Shown: one piece after another, positions 62,801 to 64,000 of the stretch
Numbering within the stretch: position 1 is the stretch's first letter
Layout: each line of letters begins with the position of its first letter
DNA from: an uncultured Aquimonas sp.
Lineage (GTDB): Bacteria > Pseudomonadota > Gammaproteobacteria > Xanthomonadales > Xanthomonadaceae
Reading direction: 5' to 3'
Length of the DNA stretch: 64,000 bases
Assembly: GCF_937888285.1 (NCBI RefSeq)
Contig: NZ_CALART010000097.1
Location: 1 to 64,000 of the forward strand
Program-made: the position numbers and the translations under genes
The notes under the pieces: model-generated
What the model was told of the DNA's origin: nothing
The model's input: only the letters and a program-made list of their open reading frames with translations
Databases searched by the model: none

Positions 62801-63586
62801 TCAGGCCCGGCGCGCAGTGGCTTCGGGCAAGCGATGGGTGCAGTGGGCGAGGGCGCACAGCCCGCCCATGTCGAGCAGCTGCAGCTTGCGCCCGGCGATG
62901 CGGATCAGGCCGTCCTCCTGCAGGCGCCCGAAGCCGCGGCTGACGGTCTCGATGACCAGCCCGAGATAGCTGGCGATCTCGGCGCGACTCATCGGCAGGT
63001 TGAAGCGCTGCGACGCGATGCCCTGCGCCTGCAGCCGGAAGCTCAGGTCGACCAGGAACATCGCCAGCCGCTCGATCGCCTGCGGGCGACTCAGGATGGT
63101 GAGGTGGTCCTGGTTGAACTCGACCGTGTGGCCCATCAGCCGCAGCAGACCATGCTGCAGGCCCGGCACCTCGCGCGCGGCCTGCTCCAGCTGGGCCAGG
63201 TTGAGCTCGCAGACTTCGCCGGCCTCGAGCGCGACCGCCAGACAGCGATGGCGACCGCTGCCCAGGGCGTCGAGCCCGATCAGCTCACCGGGCAGATGGA
63301 AGCCGATGACCTGCTCATCGCCCTCTTCGTTGATCGCCACCGACTTCAGGCTGCCGCGCCGCGACACGTACAGCGCGCTCTGGCTTTCGCCCAGTTGGAA
63401 CAGGACTTCACCCGCGGCCAGGGTGCGCTGGCGACCTTGCAGCCGATGCAGGGCCTCGATGCCTTCGTCGGGGAGATCGGAGGGTCCGGCAAGCTGTCGC
63501 AGCAGCAGGGCCGCGCAGCCCTCGCGCGCATCGAGCGCGCGCTGCGAGAACTGGGAGGGTGCGCGGCTGGCCTGCGGCATGGTCAT
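62801..63586 (-). CDS. FNR-type Crp-family regulator with incomplete iron-sulfur ligands
   Basis: A 261-residue regulator. A cyclic-nucleotide-type beta roll (about 45-150) is followed by the dimerisation helix and an HTH with SYLGLVIETVSRGFGRLQ (207-224). E213, S216 and R217 match the FNR residues that read TTGAT half-sites. FNR needs three cysteines near residues 20-30 and one near 122. Here only C24 lies in the N-terminal part, and C126 in GEVCEL matches the fourth. The protein therefore should recognise FNR-like sites but may not sense oxygen by a 4Fe-4S cluster. Two close ATGs (63586, 63580) are possible starts. Confidence 0.85.
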   Translation of the reverse strand: MTMPQASRAPSQFSQRALDAREGCAALLLRQLAGPSDLPDEGIEALHRLQGRQRTLAAGEVLFQLGESQSALYVSRRGSLKSVAINEEGDEQVIGFHLPGELIGLDALGSGRHRCLAVALEAGEVCELNLAQLEQAAREVPGLQHGLLRLMGHTVEFNQDHLTILSRPQAIERLAMFLVDLSFRLQAQGIASQRFNLPMSRAEIASYLGLVIETVSRGFGRLQEDGLIRIAGRKLQLLDMGGLCALAHCTHRLPEATARRA

Positions 63587-64000
63587 TCGAACGCGTGCTT
63601 CAGCGGTGTGGACCCCTGGAGGCCGAGCATCGCAAAGTGCGAAGGGCTTGTGAATCCGAGTCGGCCCGCGGGCCCCATGGGACCGCTCGAACGTGGGCGT
63701 CCGCCAGGACGGGACGGCGCGCGCGGAGCGTCCGGGCATGGGACAGGGAGAGGCGCAGCGGCGGGGCGAGGCGGCTCGCTCGATCGCAGGCCAAAGGTGT
63801 AGACCACTGGGCCAATTGGTATCGAACTCCGCGGCAAGCTCGGCGCCGCGATGGTCAGCCGAGCGTTCGCAGCGCCGGCCCATGCCATACGTATTAGTAC
63901 GCTGATGCTGCTCTGCAACACGGGTCCTGCCTCCCTGCCATCGGTTACCATGCAGCGGTTTCGTCCGCGCCCGCGCGACGAGGGTCGAGCGGCTTGCCCA
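63587..64000. other. Right-end intergenic DNA
   Basis: 414 bases to the end of the window. The frame of the FNR-type gene stays open for a further 297 bases but is low-complexity and unlike the family. No other gene, repeat or terminator is evident. Confidence 0.4.

Overview
The window is a high-GC, gene-dense chromosomal segment. It most likely comes from a gammaproteobacterium of the Xanthomonadales (Lysobacterales), in or near the Rhodanobacteraceae/Lysobacteraceae. This is an inference from gene content: OleA nearly identical in motif layout to the Xanthomonas enzyme, a complete 2-methylcitrate cluster of the acnD/prpF type, a FabR/DesT-controlled desaturase and its reductase, ECF-sigma/Ser-Thr-kinase pairs, and secreted proteins ending in an F-x-(N/D)-G-F-E signature. 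No rRNA, tRNA, CRISPR array, prophage or intact insertion sequence was recognised.

Layout. 0-11 kb holds housekeeping and membrane genes: oleA, sppA, a MATE transporter, a DUF3667 membrane protein, a sigma-region-4/DUF3106 membrane protein, and priA with DnaA-box-like sites upstream. 11-13.5 kb holds an overlapping pair (a DUF697 membrane protein and an uncharacterised protein with a possible PD-(D/E)xK motif set) and a DUF4124 protein. 13.5-17.7 kb is a scar region: three decayed vapC 3' ends, each followed by the same short repeat, and a cytochrome P450 remnant. These surround a four-gene operon coding for an ECF sigma factor, a FecR-type anti-sigma factor, an exported intradiol-dioxygenase-like protein and a cytochrome b561.

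17.7-33.7 kb carries mostly secreted or envelope proteins: a ChaN-like protein, an uncharacterised exported protein, a triple-repeat surface protein, an S41 peptidase, and a P-domain/FG-GAP-like protein. It also has a PadR/permease module, a flavin amine-oxidase-like protein and a dodecin. 33.8-42.7 kb has two ECF sigma factor/transmembrane TPR-kinase pairs that flank two exported proteins, one beta-helix and one Calx-beta. 42.9-46.1 kb has a class I glutamine amidotransferase, a PPC-repeat protein and an M48 peptidase.

46.2-55.8 kb is the propionate locus, with prpR divergent from prpB, prpC, acnD and prpF. Two unrelated genes lie inside the cluster, a GNAT acetyltransferase and a DUF559 endonuclease, each next to GAGAGGGG hairpin repeats. 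56-64 kb has an uncharacterised membrane-anchored protein, an SDR/DoxX plus DUF2269 pair, the desaturase, ferredoxin reductase and TetR regulator, and an FNR-type regulator that lacks most of the iron-sulfur cysteines.

A conspicuous theme is dispersed palindromic DNA. One family has the core GGTGGGCCAGGGCCCACC; a second is the GAGAGGGG hairpin family; a third is built on GGTGCGCG. One GAGAGGGG element appears to have been taken into a coding sequence in frame (the reductase), and another supplies the C-terminus of the DUF559 protein.
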